This document shows, piece by piece, positions 45,615 to 54,652 of a stretch of DNA of 64,000 bases. A model generated the notes under the pieces. That model worked only from the letters and a program-made list of their open reading frames with translations. It did not search any database and was not told the DNA's origin. Every line of letters begins with the position of its first letter. Position 1 is the first letter of the stretch. This stretch comes from Mucilaginibacter sp. JRF (GTDB lineage: Bacteria; Bacteroidota; Bacteroidia; Sphingobacteriales; Sphingobacteriaceae). A program made the translations under genes and the position numbers. Location: positions 868,001 through 932,000 of the forward strand of contig NZ_JADFBY010000001.1 of NCBI RefSeq assembly GCF_015223065.1. The letters run 5' to 3'.

Positions 45615-46942
45615 TTGCTTACGGGCAGATTGATAATAAAGGTTGATCCTTTACCAACTATACTTTCCACTACTATCTTCCCCTTGTGTTTTTCAACTAT
45701 TTGTTTTACAATGCTTAAGCCTAAACCGGTTGATTGTTCGCCACGTAAACCGTTACGACCTGCTTTTGAGAAACGATCAAAAATAAGTGGTAATATCTCT
45801 TTCGGAATACCCACACCATGATCTTTTACCCCTATCTGTAATTGCTTGTCGCTTGCCCCAAGGGTTATATCTATGGTATCAGCATCCTTTGAAAATTTGG
45901 CGGCATTACTAATCAGGTTATCTATCACCCGCTGAAATTTCTCGGTATTTATATCAGCAAAAGCATTTGTTGGCGATGAGGTGAATATAACCTTATTAGG
46001 TATGCTTGCCGAGCTGTTCCATCCATCTGCCAGGCGTTTTAAAAAGCCGTTTAGTTCTACCCGGTTAACTACAAGTTCATCAGTATTATCATTCCGTGCG
46101 GTTTCTAACAGATCGTTAATAATGCTGCGGGCCTTCTCGCACGATTGTTTTACCATGTCGATGTTCTCGCGCATGTCGTCGTCGGGTTCATCAAGTTCCA
46201 TCAGCATCGTGATAGATTCAATAGCCGCTATCGGGTTACGCAGATCATGTGCTACAGTGCCCAGCACTTCGGTTTTAAAATTGCTGGCTTGTTCAATTTC
46301 GCGGTTCTTTTTATTGATCTCAACCAACTGTAAAAAATGGTTGGCTTTGTAGGTATAATTATATCTCGATATAAAAAAGAAACCGGTTAGCAGTATACAG
46401 CATATCAGCTCGTTATATAATATCTCGGTACTGCTGTTTGATAACGATGCAAGCGTTAAGGTGAATACTATGCCGGTGGTTAGCGTAATAAACATGGTTT
46501 GCCCAAACTCAAACACGCAGATTATGCCCATAACCGTTAAAGCTATCATAAAACCTATCAGGTTATCACTGGGTATGTAGGTTACAATAAAGCTTGATGC
46601 CATTCCGCTGAAAATAATATACAACGCGAACATTATTGTAAATATGGACATGGCTATTGTTGACTTATGGCTAACCCTTATCTTATTATAAAACCAAGTA
46701 ACCACAAAATAAAATACAGGGCATAGTATAACATTTACCCAAACGCTCATGCTAAACTCAGGGAAGTTGTGGGCGTGTGTTATTTTATCAGGAAATACTG
46801 AAAGGAAAATTCTGAACAATAAGTTGAGCGCAAAAAATATAAGGCAGAGCATCTTTATGCTCTTAAGGTTTTGCAGCATGTAATAGTTACGGAACTCCGC
46901 ACGACTTTTTACAGCTACCGTACTGGTGATGTCAGGGTTCAA
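45611..46942 (-). CDS. Orphan membrane sensor histidine kinase
   Basis: This protein has up to 443 residues. The N-terminal half carries about six or seven membrane spans with short loops and no periplasmic sensor domain, so it may sense through the membrane itself. The kinase part follows a short coiled coil (EINKKNREIEQASNF): H-box VAHDLRNPIAA, N-box NLISNAAKFS, G1 KDHGVGIP and G2 GEQSTGLGLSIVKQI. The outermost start is a TTG at 46942. An ATG at 46879 would give 422 residues and leaves the first span intact, and I cannot decide between them. No response regulator is adjacent. Confidence 0.9.
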   Translation of the reverse strand: MNPDITSTVAVKSRAEFRNYYMLQNLKSIKMLCLIFFALNLLFRIFLSVFPDKITHAHNFPEFSMSVWVNVILCPVFYFVVTWFYNKIRVSHKSTIAMSIFTIMFALYIIFSGMASSFIVTYIPSDNLIGFMIALTVMGIICVFEFGQTMFITLTTGIVFTLTLASLSNSSTEILYNELICCILLTGFFFISRYNYTYKANHFLQLVEINKKNREIEQASNFKTEVLGTVAHDLRNPIAAIESITMLMELDEPDDDMRENIDMVKQSCEKARSIINDLLETARNDNTDELVVNRVELNGFLKRLADGWNSSASIPNKVIFTSSPTNAFADINTEKFQRVIDNLISNAAKFSKDADTIDITLGASDKQLQIGVKDHGVGIPKEILPLIFDRFSKAGRNGLRGEQSTGLGLSIVKQIVEKHKGKIVVESIVGKGSTFIINLPVSN

Positions 46943-47143
46943 AGTTTATCAAATAGTTGGTCGGGAATTCAAATGTAGTAATAAAAGCGTATTGCAAACA
47001 AGCATATTAAAACCTGAAGTATTGGCGGATTGTTATAGGATTAGTAGCAGGCTTTTCAGCCAAAAAGTCGGCTTAAATTAATTATAACCGCCATTTTTTC
47101 AGAAATGATTGATTGGTAAGTGTTTTGAACAGATGTTATCGCT

Positions 47144-49756
47144 ATGAATTTTAACAACTTTACAATCAAAGCTCAGGAGGCTGTACAAAAGGCCTCAGAA
47201 ATTGCCACCGGTAATCAGCAGCAGGCCATTGAAAATGCGCACTTGCTTAAAGCATTACTGCTGGTTGATGAGAACGTTATCAGTTACTTATTAAAAAAGC
47301 TGAATGTTAACCTGAACAGGCTTGGCGAAGTGCTTGACCAGCAGATCGCGTCATTCCCGAAGGTAAGCGGCAGCAACATATATTTATCATCAGATGCTAA
47401 CAGCGCTTTGCAAAAGGCGCAGGGATACCTGAAGGAGTTTAAGGATGAGTTTGTATCGGTTGAGCATATTTTGCTCGGTATCCTCGCATCTAATGATAAA
47501 ACAGCCAACGCGCTTAAAGATGCGGGTGTAAATGAAAAGGATCTGAAAAAAGCCATTGTAAGCTTACGTGGCGATAATAAGGTTACCGATCAGAACGCTG
47601 AAGCTACCTACAACGCGCTAAACAAATACGCACGTAACCTGAACGAGTACGCTGAATCGGGCAAACTTGACCCGGTGATTGGCCGTGACGAGGAGATACG
47701 CCGTGTGATACAAATATTATCTCGCCGTACTAAAAACAACCCGGTATTGGTTGGTGAACCCGGCGTGGGTAAAACCGCTATTGCTGAGGGTATTGCCTTC
47801 CGTATTATTAAAGGGGATGTGCCCGAAAGCTTAAAATCAAAAACGGTTTATTCGCTGGATATGGGCGCACTGGTTGCCGGTGCTAAATACAAAGGTGAGT
47901 TTGAAGAACGCCTTAAGGCCGTAGTGAAAGAAGTAGTGCAGAGCGATGGCGAGATCATTTTGTTTATTGATGAGATACACACCCTTGTAGGTGCAGGCGG
48001 CGGCGAAGGCGCTATGGACGCGGCCAATATACTGAAACCAGCCCTTGCCCGTGGCGAATTAATGGCCATTGGCGCTACTACCTTGAACGAGTATCAAAAG
48101 TATGTAGAAAAGGATAAAGCATTAGAACGTCGCTTCCAGAAAGTGATGGTTGATGAACCTGATCCGCAGGATGCTATATCAATATTACGTGGATTAAAGG
48201 AACGCTACGAACAGCATCACAAGGTATATATAAAAGACGAGGCTATTATTGCCGCTGTTGAAATGTCGCAACGCTATATATCCGACAGGTTTTTACCGGA
48301 TAAGGCTATCGACTTAATGGATGAAGCTGCGAGTAAATTACGTATCGAAATGGATTCTGTTCCGGAATCGGTAGATGAATTGGAACGCCGTATTATGCAG
48401 CTGGAGATAGAGCGTGAGGCCATCAAACGTGAAAAGGATGAACGCAAGGTATCTGAACTTAGTGAAGAAATAGCCAACCTGAGTGCCGAACGTGATTCTA
48501 TCCGCGCTAAATGGCAGGGTGAAAAGGATTTGGTGGATGGCATCAATCAAAAGGTTGAGCAGATAGAGAACTTTAAGCTGGAAGCCGATCAGGCTGAACG
48601 TGCCGGAGATTATGGCAGGGTAGCTGAGTTGCGGTATGGCCGCATTCGTGAAACACAGGATGAGATCGAGAAGCTGAAGATCGAACTGCAAAAACAGCAG
48701 GTTGACAGCCGTATGTTGAAAGAGGAAGTTACCGCTGACGATATTGCCGGTGTGGTATCACGCTGGACAGGCATCCCGGTTTCAAAAATGATACAGAGCG
48801 AGCGCGAAAAACTGCTTCATTTGGAAGAAGAACTGCATAAACGTGTTGCAGGACAAGAAGAAGCCATTGAGGCCATTAGCGATGCTACACGCCGCAGTCG
48901 TGCCGGTTTGCAGGATAAACGTAAGCCTATCGGTTCGTTCATATTTTTAGGTACTACCGGTGTTGGTAAAACAGAGCTGGCTAAGGCATTGGCCGAATTC
49001 CTGTTTAATGACGAAAGCGCGCTGGTGCGTATTGATATGAGTGAGTACCAGGAACGCCATGCGGTATCACGTTTGATAGGAGCGCCTCCGGGATATGTGG
49101 GCTATGATGAAGGCGGTCAATTGACTGAAGCTGTACGTCGTAAACCATACAGTGTAGTATTGCTGGATGAGATAGAAAAAGCGCACCCGGATGTATTTAA
49201 CATTCTGTTACAGGTATTGGACGATGGCAGGCTGACCGATAATAAAGGCCGTGTGGTGAACTTTAAAAACACCATCATTATCATGACCTCGAACATAGGC
49301 TCAAATATAATCCAGGAAAACTTTACCGACCTGGATGATGACCGTGACGAGATCATCGCTAAAACCAAGAATCAACTGTTCGATTTGTTACGTGTAACTA
49401 TCAGGCCTGAGTTTTTGAACCGTATAGATGAGATAATCATGTTCACTCCGCTTAACCGTGATGAGATAGGCGATATCGTCAAACTGCAATTCAGGCAGGT
49501 ACAACAAACGCTGGCCGAAATGGGTATCACCATCGAAGCCACCGACGAAGCGTTGGATTGGCTGGCACAGTTAGGCTATGATCCGCAATTTGGTGCACGC
49601 CCGCTTAAACGTGTTATTCAGAAAAAGATATTGAACGAATTATCCAAACAAATACTTGCCGGTAAGGTAGATAAGGATAGTGCCATTAAGCTGGATATGT
49701 TTGATAATCAGTTTGTTTTTCTGAATACAAAGGAGAGCAATGAAGTTGCCGGTTAA
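47144..49756 (+). CDS. clpB: ATP-dependent disaggregase ClpB
   Basis: This 870-residue Hsp100 chaperone has an N-terminal Clp repeat domain ([16 protein letters not shown]), AAA+ module 1 ([24 protein letters not shown]), a coiled-coil middle domain (about 410-530, with the long Glu/Lys-rich stretch that distinguishes ClpB from ClpA/ClpC) and AAA+ module 2 ([25 protein letters not shown]). With DnaK it resolves protein aggregates after heat stress. Length is normal. No CIRCE element is visible in the 200-nt upstream region, so heat regulation probably uses another route. Confidence 0.97.
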   Translation: MNFNNFTIKAQEAVQKASEIATGNQQQAIENAHLLKALLLVDENVISYLLKKLNVNLNRLGEVLDQQIASFPKVSGSNIYLSSDANSALQKAQGYLKEFKDEFVSVEHILLGILASNDKTANALKDAGVNEKDLKKAIVSLRGDNKVTDQNAEATYNALNKYARNLNEYAESGKLDPVIGRDEEIRRVIQILSRRTKNNPVLVGEPGVGKTAIAEGIAFRIIKGDVPESLKSKTVYSLDMGALVAGAKYKGEFEERLKAVVKEVVQSDGEIILFIDEIHTLVGAGGGEGAMDAANILKPALARGELMAIGATTLNEYQKYVEKDKALERRFQKVMVDEPDPQDAISILRGLKERYEQHHKVYIKDEAIIAAVEMSQRYISDRFLPDKAIDLMDEAASKLRIEMDSVPESVDELERRIMQLEIEREAIKREKDERKVSELSEEIANLSAERDSIRAKWQGEKDLVDGINQKVEQIENFKLEADQAERAGDYGRVAELRYGRIRETQDEIEKLKIELQKQQVDSRMLKEEVTADDIAGVVSRWTGIPVSKMIQSEREKLLHLEEELHKRVAGQEEAIEAISDATRRSRAGLQDKRKPIGSFIFLGTTGVGKTELAKALAEFLFNDESALVRIDMSEYQERHAVSRLIGAPPGYVGYDEGGQLTEAVRRKPYSVVLLDEIEKAHPDVFNILLQVLDDGRLTDNKGRVVNFKNTIIIMTSNIGSNIIQENFTDLDDDRDEIIAKTKNQLFDLLRVTIRPEFLNRIDEIIMFTPLNRDEIGDIVKLQFRQVQQTLAEMGITIEATDEALDWLAQLGYDPQFGARPLKRVIQKKILNELSKQILAGKVDKDSAIKLDMFDNQFVFLNTKESNEVAG

Positions 49757-49850
49757 CAGTCTGAAAGGCAAATGTTAAATACTGTTAAGGCGTTAAACCA
49801 TTTGCCTGCGGCTTACTCAAACAAACATAATAACTCCATCATATAGTAAT

Positions 49851-49876
49851 AGAGCTGCCTACGGGCGGCTCTTTTA
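49851..49876 (+). terminator. Terminator after clpB
   Basis: A 9-bp stem (AGAGCTGCC with GGCGGCTCT, one wobble pair) with loop TACG is followed by TTTT, 94 nt after the clpB stop and just before the next promoter box. Confidence 0.7.
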
Positions 49877-49888
49877 CATTTAAAACCG

Positions 49889-49896
49889 TACTTTTG
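49889..49896 (+). promoter_or_regulatory. Candidate -7 box for the RluA-type gene (TACTTTTG)
   Basis: Exact TAnnTTTG match ending 9 nt before the ATG at 49906. Confidence 0.5.
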
Positions 49897-49905
49897 CACC
49901 TTGTT

Positions 49906-50631
49906 ATGAAAATACCCAAGTTTGCCGACCAAATACTTTTTGAAAACGATGATGTTATCGTAGTGAACAAGCCGCCATTTATCAGCTCGCTTGATGAGCG
50001 TGGCGAAGGCAGCAGTGAAATAAGTATGCTAAAGTTGGCGAAGGCTTACAGTGATGACGCGCAGATATGTCACCGTTTGGATAAGGAAACATCAGGCGCT
50101 TTGATATTCGCCAAGCACCCGGAGGCTTACCGTTCAGTATCCATGCAGTTTGAGCGTCGTAAAGTAAAAAAGGTATACCACGCGGTTATTGATGGTACGC
50201 ACGTTTTTGAAGATCTACAGATCGATCTGCCGATATTGAATATTGGCAAAAGCAGTGTAACCATCAGCAGACAAGAGGGTAAAGCCGCCGAAACGTGGTT
50301 CAATTCACTAAAATACTACAAGCATTATACATTGGTGGAGTGTCGCCCGGTAACCGGTCGTATGCACCAGATACGCATACACCTGGCCACACAACGTGCC
50401 TCAATAGCCGGCGACGAAATGTACAAAGGTCAGCCAGTATTTTTATCGAAACTTAAACGTAAATACCATTTGGGTAAGGATCAGGAGGAGTTACCTATTA
50501 TGAAACGCTTTGCCCTGCACGCCTACGAAGTAACCTTTAAACTCCTGAACGGCGAGGACATAACTATCCACGCCCCATATCCTAAAGACTTTGAAACTTT
50601 ATTGAAGTTGCTGGATAAGTTTGATAGTTAA
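49906..50631 (+). CDS. RluA-family pseudouridine synthase
   Basis: This 241-residue enzyme shows the catalytic motif ICHRLDKETSGALIFAK with the essential Asp, an upstream VIVVNKPPFISS motif and RPVTGRMHQIRIHLA near the C-terminus. All are typical of RluA/RluD-type synthases that turn uridine to pseudouridine in rRNA or tRNA. It lacks an S4 domain, so it fits the short RluA/TruC-like group. ATG 49906 is preferred to the TTG four codons earlier, which overlaps the promoter box. The RNA site modified cannot be read from sequence. Confidence 0.92.
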   Translation: MKIPKFADQILFENDDVIVVNKPPFISSLDERGEGSSEISMLKLAKAYSDDAQICHRLDKETSGALIFAKHPEAYRSVSMQFERRKVKKVYHAVIDGTHVFEDLQIDLPILNIGKSSVTISRQEGKAAETWFNSLKYYKHYTLVECRPVTGRMHQIRIHLATQRASIAGDEMYKGQPVFLSKLKRKYHLGKDQEELPIMKRFALHAYEVTFKLLNGEDITIHAPYPKDFETLLKLLDKFDS

Positions 50632-50708
50632 ATTATTAAAATTCTCTTTAACCGCGTCATTATTGGCTGGTTTATAATTTTTGAATTTTAAAAAATAAGA
50701 GCGGTGGC

Positions 50709-50816
50709 CTGGCAGAAAACCGGGCCAGGGAGTATGGCCTCGTGGGCGGAAGGTTTTTTCTGCCTTGACTTTTGGTTACTTTGTGTCTAAGACAAAGTAA
50801 CTGGGCTCTGCGCCCA
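50709..50816. repeat. Palindromic intergenic repeat block A
   Basis: Three inverted repeats follow one another: CCTGGC/GCCAGG (50709-50729), GTTACTTTGT/ACAAAGTAAC (50775-50801, perfect) and TGGGC/GCCCA (50802-50816). No gene fits. The composition (a G+C-rich piece next to a TTGACTTTTGGTTACTTT-type piece) matches the kind of dispersed intergenic repeat I associate with Sphingobacteriaceae genomes. Copy number cannot be tested here. Confidence 0.55.
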
Positions 50817-50893
50817 AGAGCAGGCTGACGATGTTTAGAGCACAACCTTTTCAAATCAAGCACAAACTATAAAAGTTTATTACTTGTCCTCAA

Positions 50894-51039
50894 TTTCTTT
50901 TGAGCGATCAAAAGAAACAAACCTTAGCGATAGCGATCTCATGAGCACCAATAAAAAACAAACAAGAGCGAATAAATCGCCGGCTACGCCCTGCCCGGTT
51001 AAAGTTTCTGCTTTGGCAGGGCTTGTGCTACTCCGGGCA
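50894..51039. repeat. Palindromic intergenic repeat block B
   Basis: A perfect 10-bp inverted repeat with a GCGA tetraloop (TTTCTTTTGA/TCAAAAGAAA, 50894-50917) is followed by two interlocking ones: GCCCTGCC (50988-50995) with GGCAGGGC (51015-51022), and TGCCCGG (50992-50998) with CCGGGCA (51033-51039). The two share the segment 50992-50995, so the folds are mutually exclusive. A short open frame crosses the block but looks non-coding. Confidence 0.5.
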
Positions 51040-51101
51040 TTTCTGATGCCGATAGGAGAGATTATTTACGGTTCGTGCTTCTGTATTTTTTTATACAATT
51101 T

Positions 51102-51182
51102 TGTCATTTCGACGTAGGAGAAATCTGTACGCGTTCAATAGCAAAGCGACAGATTTCTCCTCGTACCTCGTTCGAAATGACA
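51102..51182. repeat. 81-bp double palindrome (MITE- or REP-like element)
   Basis: The element has perfect 11-bp terminal inverted repeats (TGTCATTTCGA/TCGAAATGACA) and a nested perfect 12-bp inverted repeat (GGAGAAATCTGT at 51117-51128 with ACAGATTTCTCC at 51149-51160). This is the form of a dispersed palindromic element that I recall from many Bacteroidota intergenic regions. It has no coding capacity and probably folds into a long hairpin in RNA or DNA. Confidence 0.75.
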
Positions 51183-51208
51183 TTTTTTTTTATAGTTTTC
51201 ATTAACAT

Positions 51209-51226
51209 CCTCTCCTTTAGGAGAGG
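51209..51226. repeat. Short hairpin repeat beside the SIP gene stop
   Basis: CCTCTCC-TTTA-GGAGAGG is a perfect 7-bp stem 17 nt past the minus-strand SIP stop. It may double as that gene's terminator, but it also matches a common Bacteroidota repeat pattern. Confidence 0.5.
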
Positions 51227-51242
51227 GTCGGGATGAGGTATA

Positions 51243-51953
51243 TTACTGCCAAAACCCATGCGCCTTTATCTGGTTTGAACCATACCCTTGGCTTCGCAAA
51301 ATTTTGCGGAGTTGCGATACCATGGTGGAGTTGCCTGCCAGATAAAATATCGTGTTCTCCAGGTTTTCGGATTGTTGCAACAGCCATTGTATCAGTGGTT
51401 GATGACCGAAACTGTCGGCACGTTCTACAGGTTGTAAAGGCGTTCTGAAATATTCGGTGAATAATTTACTGTTGGCATTGTCGCCCATAAGCACCGCGCC
51501 TGTAAAACGTGTAGACGGTTGGGTTAACTGTTGCATGGCCAGCATGTGGCCTATTGCACTTTCATCGCCCAGGCAAACAATGGCCGATGTATTTACCGGC
51601 GTGTGTTTGGTAGTTGCTATACCAAGATACTCAACAACATCGCCCTTGGTTAGTTTTTTAGCCCATTGTGCACCGGGGCCATTGTGGTTAACATCAATAT
51701 ATAAAGTACATGTTTGTGTTTCGGCATCCCATGCTGATGGGGTGTAGTCGCGATAGGTAAAGTCGGCAACCTTGCATTTCATGTGCTGCACCTCGTTCCA
51801 TTGCATGGTGGCTGATGGTAAGTGCAGATCGATCTCCACAATATCTTCAGTAACCCATGTGCGGGCTTCAAGTACGTAGCCCGTTTTCAAAAACTGATCT
51901 TCTAATATTTTGGTGGCTTTTTGTTTTATGCGTGATAATAGTAATGCGCTCAT
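51243..51953 (-). CDS. Siderophore-interacting protein (ferric-chelate reductase, SIP/ViuB-like)
   Basis: This 236-residue cytoplasmic flavoprotein has the FAD-binding motif RDYTPSAWD in the barrel domain, the phrase HNGPGAQWAKKLTKGDVVEYLG and an NAD(P)H-binding half ending FYLAGNSTMVSQLRKILRSQG and GFWQ. This order is diagnostic for SIP proteins, which reduce ferric siderophores in the cytoplasm to release iron. It lies 77 nt downstream of an AraC-family gene on the same strand, and a perfect palindrome sits just before its ATG. The role in iron release is well supported; the siderophore is unknown. Confidence 0.9.
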   Translation of the reverse strand: MSALLLSRIKQKATKILEDQFLKTGYVLEARTWVTEDIVEIDLHLPSATMQWNEVQHMKCKVADFTYRDYTPSAWDAETQTCTLYIDVNHNGPGAQWAKKLTKGDVVEYLGIATTKHTPVNTSAIVCLGDESAIGHMLAMQQLTQPSTRFTGAVLMGDNANSKLFTEYFRTPLQPVERADSFGHQPLIQWLLQQSENLENTIFYLAGNSTMVSQLRKILRSQGYGSNQIKAHGFWQ

Positions 51954-51955
51954 TG

Positions 51956-51977
51956 TTGTAAGTATTTATACTTACAA
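51956..51977. promoter_or_regulatory. Candidate operator, perfect 9-bp inverted repeat before the SIP gene
   Basis: TTGTAAGTA-TTTA-TACTTACAA lies 2 nt upstream of the SIP start codon on the minus strand. A 22-bp perfect dyad at this position suits a dimeric regulator or a leader hairpin that hides the start. The adjacent AraC-type gene is the obvious candidate partner, although AraC proteins more often bind direct repeats. Confidence 0.5.
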
Positions 51978-52030
51978 AGTAAGGCCACAATTTACCGATC
52001 TAAAATAGACACCTTAAGGTAAGTATTGGA

Positions 52031-52891
52031 CTATTTGTGGTACTCAGCCCTAAACTCCAGTGGTGTTTGCTGAGCCGAACGTTTAAATAATCGCGAAAAA
52101 TAGGTATGGTCATCATAGCCTAAAGTATGGGCTATCTCCTTAACATTCAGTTGGCTATAATGTAACAGGCGCTTAGCCTCAAGTACGATCTCGTGTGTTA
52201 TCCAGTAGGTTACAGAAAATCCGGTGGTTTTTTTCAATGCTTCGTTAAGGTACGATTCGCTGATCATCAACTGATCCGCATACCAGGTCGGGCTCTTGTT
52301 CTCTACAAAGTGCAGCCTCAACAACTTTTTAAACTGCTGGGTTATTTGGTATGGGCGAGAGGCTGTTGCGCTATTTTGATTGCTATTGCAATATCCGGTA
52401 GCCACATACCCTATAAAAGTATTTAATAAGGAATAGAGTAGTTGGGTATAGAATGGTTGTTCCCGATCGCTTTCAAACTGCTGGTGCAAAAGTTTTGCAG
52501 TGCTTTCGCATTGCTTAAACTGTTCATCGTTTAATGGATAGGGTTGCTGTATACAAAGCTGGTTCTCAAATATCTCGCGATAATGAGGCGGCACAAGCGA
52601 AGTATCGGCAGCAACAAACCATCCCGAAGCATGATAAGCATTCAATACATGATGCACCTGTCCCGGCAAAATATAATACAATGCACGCCCGCATATGTTG
52701 ATCTCCGTAAAATCAACGGTCAATGAACCTTCGCCTTTTTCGGTTAAAAAGAATATATAATGATCATCGCGATGTATGCCCAAGGTTTTGCCCTCATCGT
52801 GCACCTTCATCTCACCAACACAATGTATCTCCATACCAATATTGGTTTCATTTTTAATACGATGTATGGGGATGTGCTTCGTTTTAGTCAT
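52031..52891 (-). CDS. AraC-family transcriptional regulator
   Basis: This 286-residue protein has an N-terminal cupin-like sensing domain (GKTLGIHRDDHYIFFLTEKGEGSL region, RALYYILPGQVHHVLNAYHASGW) and a C-terminal pair of helix-turn-helix motifs (ESYLNEALKKTTGFSVTYWI and VKEIAHTLGYDDHTYFSRLFKR). The pattern DDHTYFSRLFKR is the AraC signature. It probably senses a small molecule and controls the downstream SIP gene. A link to iron or siderophore sensing is inferred from that neighbour. Confidence 0.9.
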   Translation of the reverse strand: MTKTKHIPIHRIKNETNIGMEIHCVGEMKVHDEGKTLGIHRDDHYIFFLTEKGEGSLTVDFTEINICGRALYYILPGQVHHVLNAYHASGWFVAADTSLVPPHYREIFENQLCIQQPYPLNDEQFKQCESTAKLLHQQFESDREQPFYTQLLYSLLNTFIGYVATGYCNSNQNSATASRPYQITQQFKKLLRLHFVENKSPTWYADQLMISESYLNEALKKTTGFSVTYWITHEIVLEAKRLLHYSQLNVKEIAHTLGYDDHTYFSRLFKRSAQQTPLEFRAEYHK

Positions 52892-52899
52892 CAGTTTTA

Positions 52900-53052
52900 G
52901 TCATTGGTGAGTAGTCAGTAGTCAGTGTTATTGTGATCTGATATTTAATGATCGATCAGTGTATAAAAACAAAGGAGCGGAAAAAATTTCTTTTCCCACT
53001 CCTGAATATCATAGTATGAATGATCAATGACTAATGTCAATTGACCAATGAC
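52900..53052. repeat. Spacer flanked by inverted GTCATTGGT arms
   Basis: GTCATTGGT at 52900-52908 is the reverse complement of ACCAATGAC at 53044-53052. Both arms continue into related tracts (GTAGTCAGTAGTCAGTG on the left; AATGACTAATGTCAATTGACC on the right). The pair brackets the spacer between speA and the araC-type gene and encloses the speA terminator. It resembles the arms at 56793-56899 in style. Confidence 0.45.
52973..53003 (-). terminator. Terminator after speA
   Basis: AGGAGCGGAAAA pairs imperfectly with TTTTCCCACTCCT (5-bp outer and 6-bp inner stems with an internal mismatch), 53 nt past the minus-strand speA stop and followed by T-rich sequence on that strand. Confidence 0.5.
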
Positions 53053-53055
53053 CAA

Positions 53056-54450
53056 CTACGCTGTATAGCCTAATATTTTCAATACTTGCTTACTATTTTG
53101 CTCCTCGCCAAATACCTCAAAGTTGAATGTTTCATCGCGGTTACGACGAATGATAACATGCTTAGGCGATGGCAGCAGGCAATGGTGAATACCACCATAA
53201 CCGCTCAACACTTCCTGATAAGCGCCGGTGTTAAAGAAACCCAGGTATTGTACCTTACGTGTTTTAGGCATGTACACACTGTTCATGTGAGCTTCCTGGT
53301 TGTAGTAATCCTGCCCGTCGCATGTAATACCGCCAAGGTTTACACGGTCATACTCCGCATCCCAATTGTTGATAGGCAGCAGGATATATTTTTGGTTCAA
53401 AGCCCAAACATCAGGCAGGTTGGTAATGAATGAACCATCCAACATCAACCATTTTTCACGGTCGTTTTGTTGTTTACGGCCAATAACCTTGTATAGTATG
53501 CCCGAAGCTTCTGCCACGGTGTATTTACCAAACTCGGTAATAATGTCCGGTTCAATGGTATCGTTAATGGCGCAGATCTCTTTTATACGGCTCACGATCT
53601 CGTTGATCATGTACTCGTAATCAAAATCAAATACCAGCGAATCTTTGAAAGGCATACCACCACCAATATCCAGCGTATCCAAATCGGGATTTACCTTTTT
53701 GAACTTGCAATATAGAGTAACGTATTTCTCCAGCTCGTTCCAGTAATATGGTGTGTCAGATATACCTGAGTTGATGAAGAAGTGCAATAATTTAACCTTG
53801 AAGTTCGGGTTCTTCTCTATCTTGTTATGATAAAAGTCGATCACGTCCTCCATACGTATGCCCAAACGCGAGGTATAGAACTGCGAGTTTGGTTGTTCCT
53901 CTGATGCTATGCGTATACCCAGGTTACAAGGCTCGTCAAGTTCAATTTCATCATCATAAATGTTGAATTCCTCCTTGTTATCTAATACCGGGATGATGTT
54001 TTTAAAACCATCGTGCAGCATATCAACAATATACTGCTTGTATTGGTAGGTTTTAAAACCGTTGCAAATAACGGTGATATCTTTAGATACCGTGCCTTTT
54101 TTCTCAAGCGCATCAATCATTGGCATATCAAAAGCTGACGATGTTTCAAGGTGAATCTCGTTCTTTAACGCTTCTTCAACTATATGCTTAAAGTGCGAGC
54201 TTTTAGTACAGTAGCAATACTTATAAGTGCCACGATAGTTGTTTTTTATAATGGCCTGCTGAAATAACAGCTTGGCTTGCTGCACTTTTTTCGAGATGAT
54301 AGGCAGATATGTAAAACGCAGGGGAGTGCCGTACGTTTCAACCATTTCCATCAAATTAAGATCGTGAAAGTATAATTCATCGTCAATTATCTCAAAACCA
54401 TCTTGCGGAAAGCCAACACTTAGGTCAAGAAATTCCTGGTAACTCTGCAT
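53056..54450 (-). CDS. speA: Arginine decarboxylase, short Bacteroidota form
   Basis: This 464-residue PLP enzyme of the fold-III (alanine racemase-like) class converts arginine to agmatine and CO2, the first step of putrescine and spermidine synthesis. Landmarks are YKYCYCTKSSHFKH with the PLP lysine K83, LDIGGGMPFKDS for phosphate binding, GGITCDGQDYYN with the active-site Cys from the partner subunit, and FNTGAYQEVLSG. It is shorter than the about 650-residue E. coli SpeA, as usual in this phylum. No agmatine-processing genes are adjacent, but ctlX and arginine deiminase lie 1.4-2.5 kb away. Confidence 0.92.
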   Translation of the reverse strand: MQSYQEFLDLSVGFPQDGFEIIDDELYFHDLNLMEMVETYGTPLRFTYLPIISKKVQQAKLLFQQAIIKNNYRGTYKYCYCTKSSHFKHIVEEALKNEIHLETSSAFDMPMIDALEKKGTVSKDITVICNGFKTYQYKQYIVDMLHDGFKNIIPVLDNKEEFNIYDDEIELDEPCNLGIRIASEEQPNSQFYTSRLGIRMEDVIDFYHNKIEKNPNFKVKLLHFFINSGISDTPYYWNELEKYVTLYCKFKKVNPDLDTLDIGGGMPFKDSLVFDFDYEYMINEIVSRIKEICAINDTIEPDIITEFGKYTVAEASGILYKVIGRKQQNDREKWLMLDGSFITNLPDVWALNQKYILLPINNWDAEYDRVNLGGITCDGQDYYNQEAHMNSVYMPKTRKVQYLGFFNTGAYQEVLSGYGGIHHCLLPSPKHVIIRRNRDETFNFEVFGEEQNSKQVLKILGYTA

Positions 54451-54652
54451 GCTTTAAAATTTTGGCAAAAATGTAATTTTTAAACGGAATTCTTCCGAAA
54501 AATGTTGAAGCAATTTATGTACCGAATGTAATTTGTTATTTGGGAGTTAACGCGCGTCTAAATCATTGTTAGCAAAAGGTTAAATTCTGCGATTTTAGTA
54601 TCGCTAAAAACAATTTTGTCCATTATTGTGGTTATCTGTTAAAACAGCATCT

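Noticed and set aside
46943..47143. CIRCE element or heat-shock operator before clpB
   Set aside because: No TTAGCACTC-N9-GAGTGCTAA sequence is present; only a minor AGCC/GGCT hairpin.
50884..51117. 77-codon plus-strand open frame in the repeat cluster
   Set aside because: Overlaps two inverted repeat blocks and encodes low-complexity sequence that reads as repeat-derived, with no start context.
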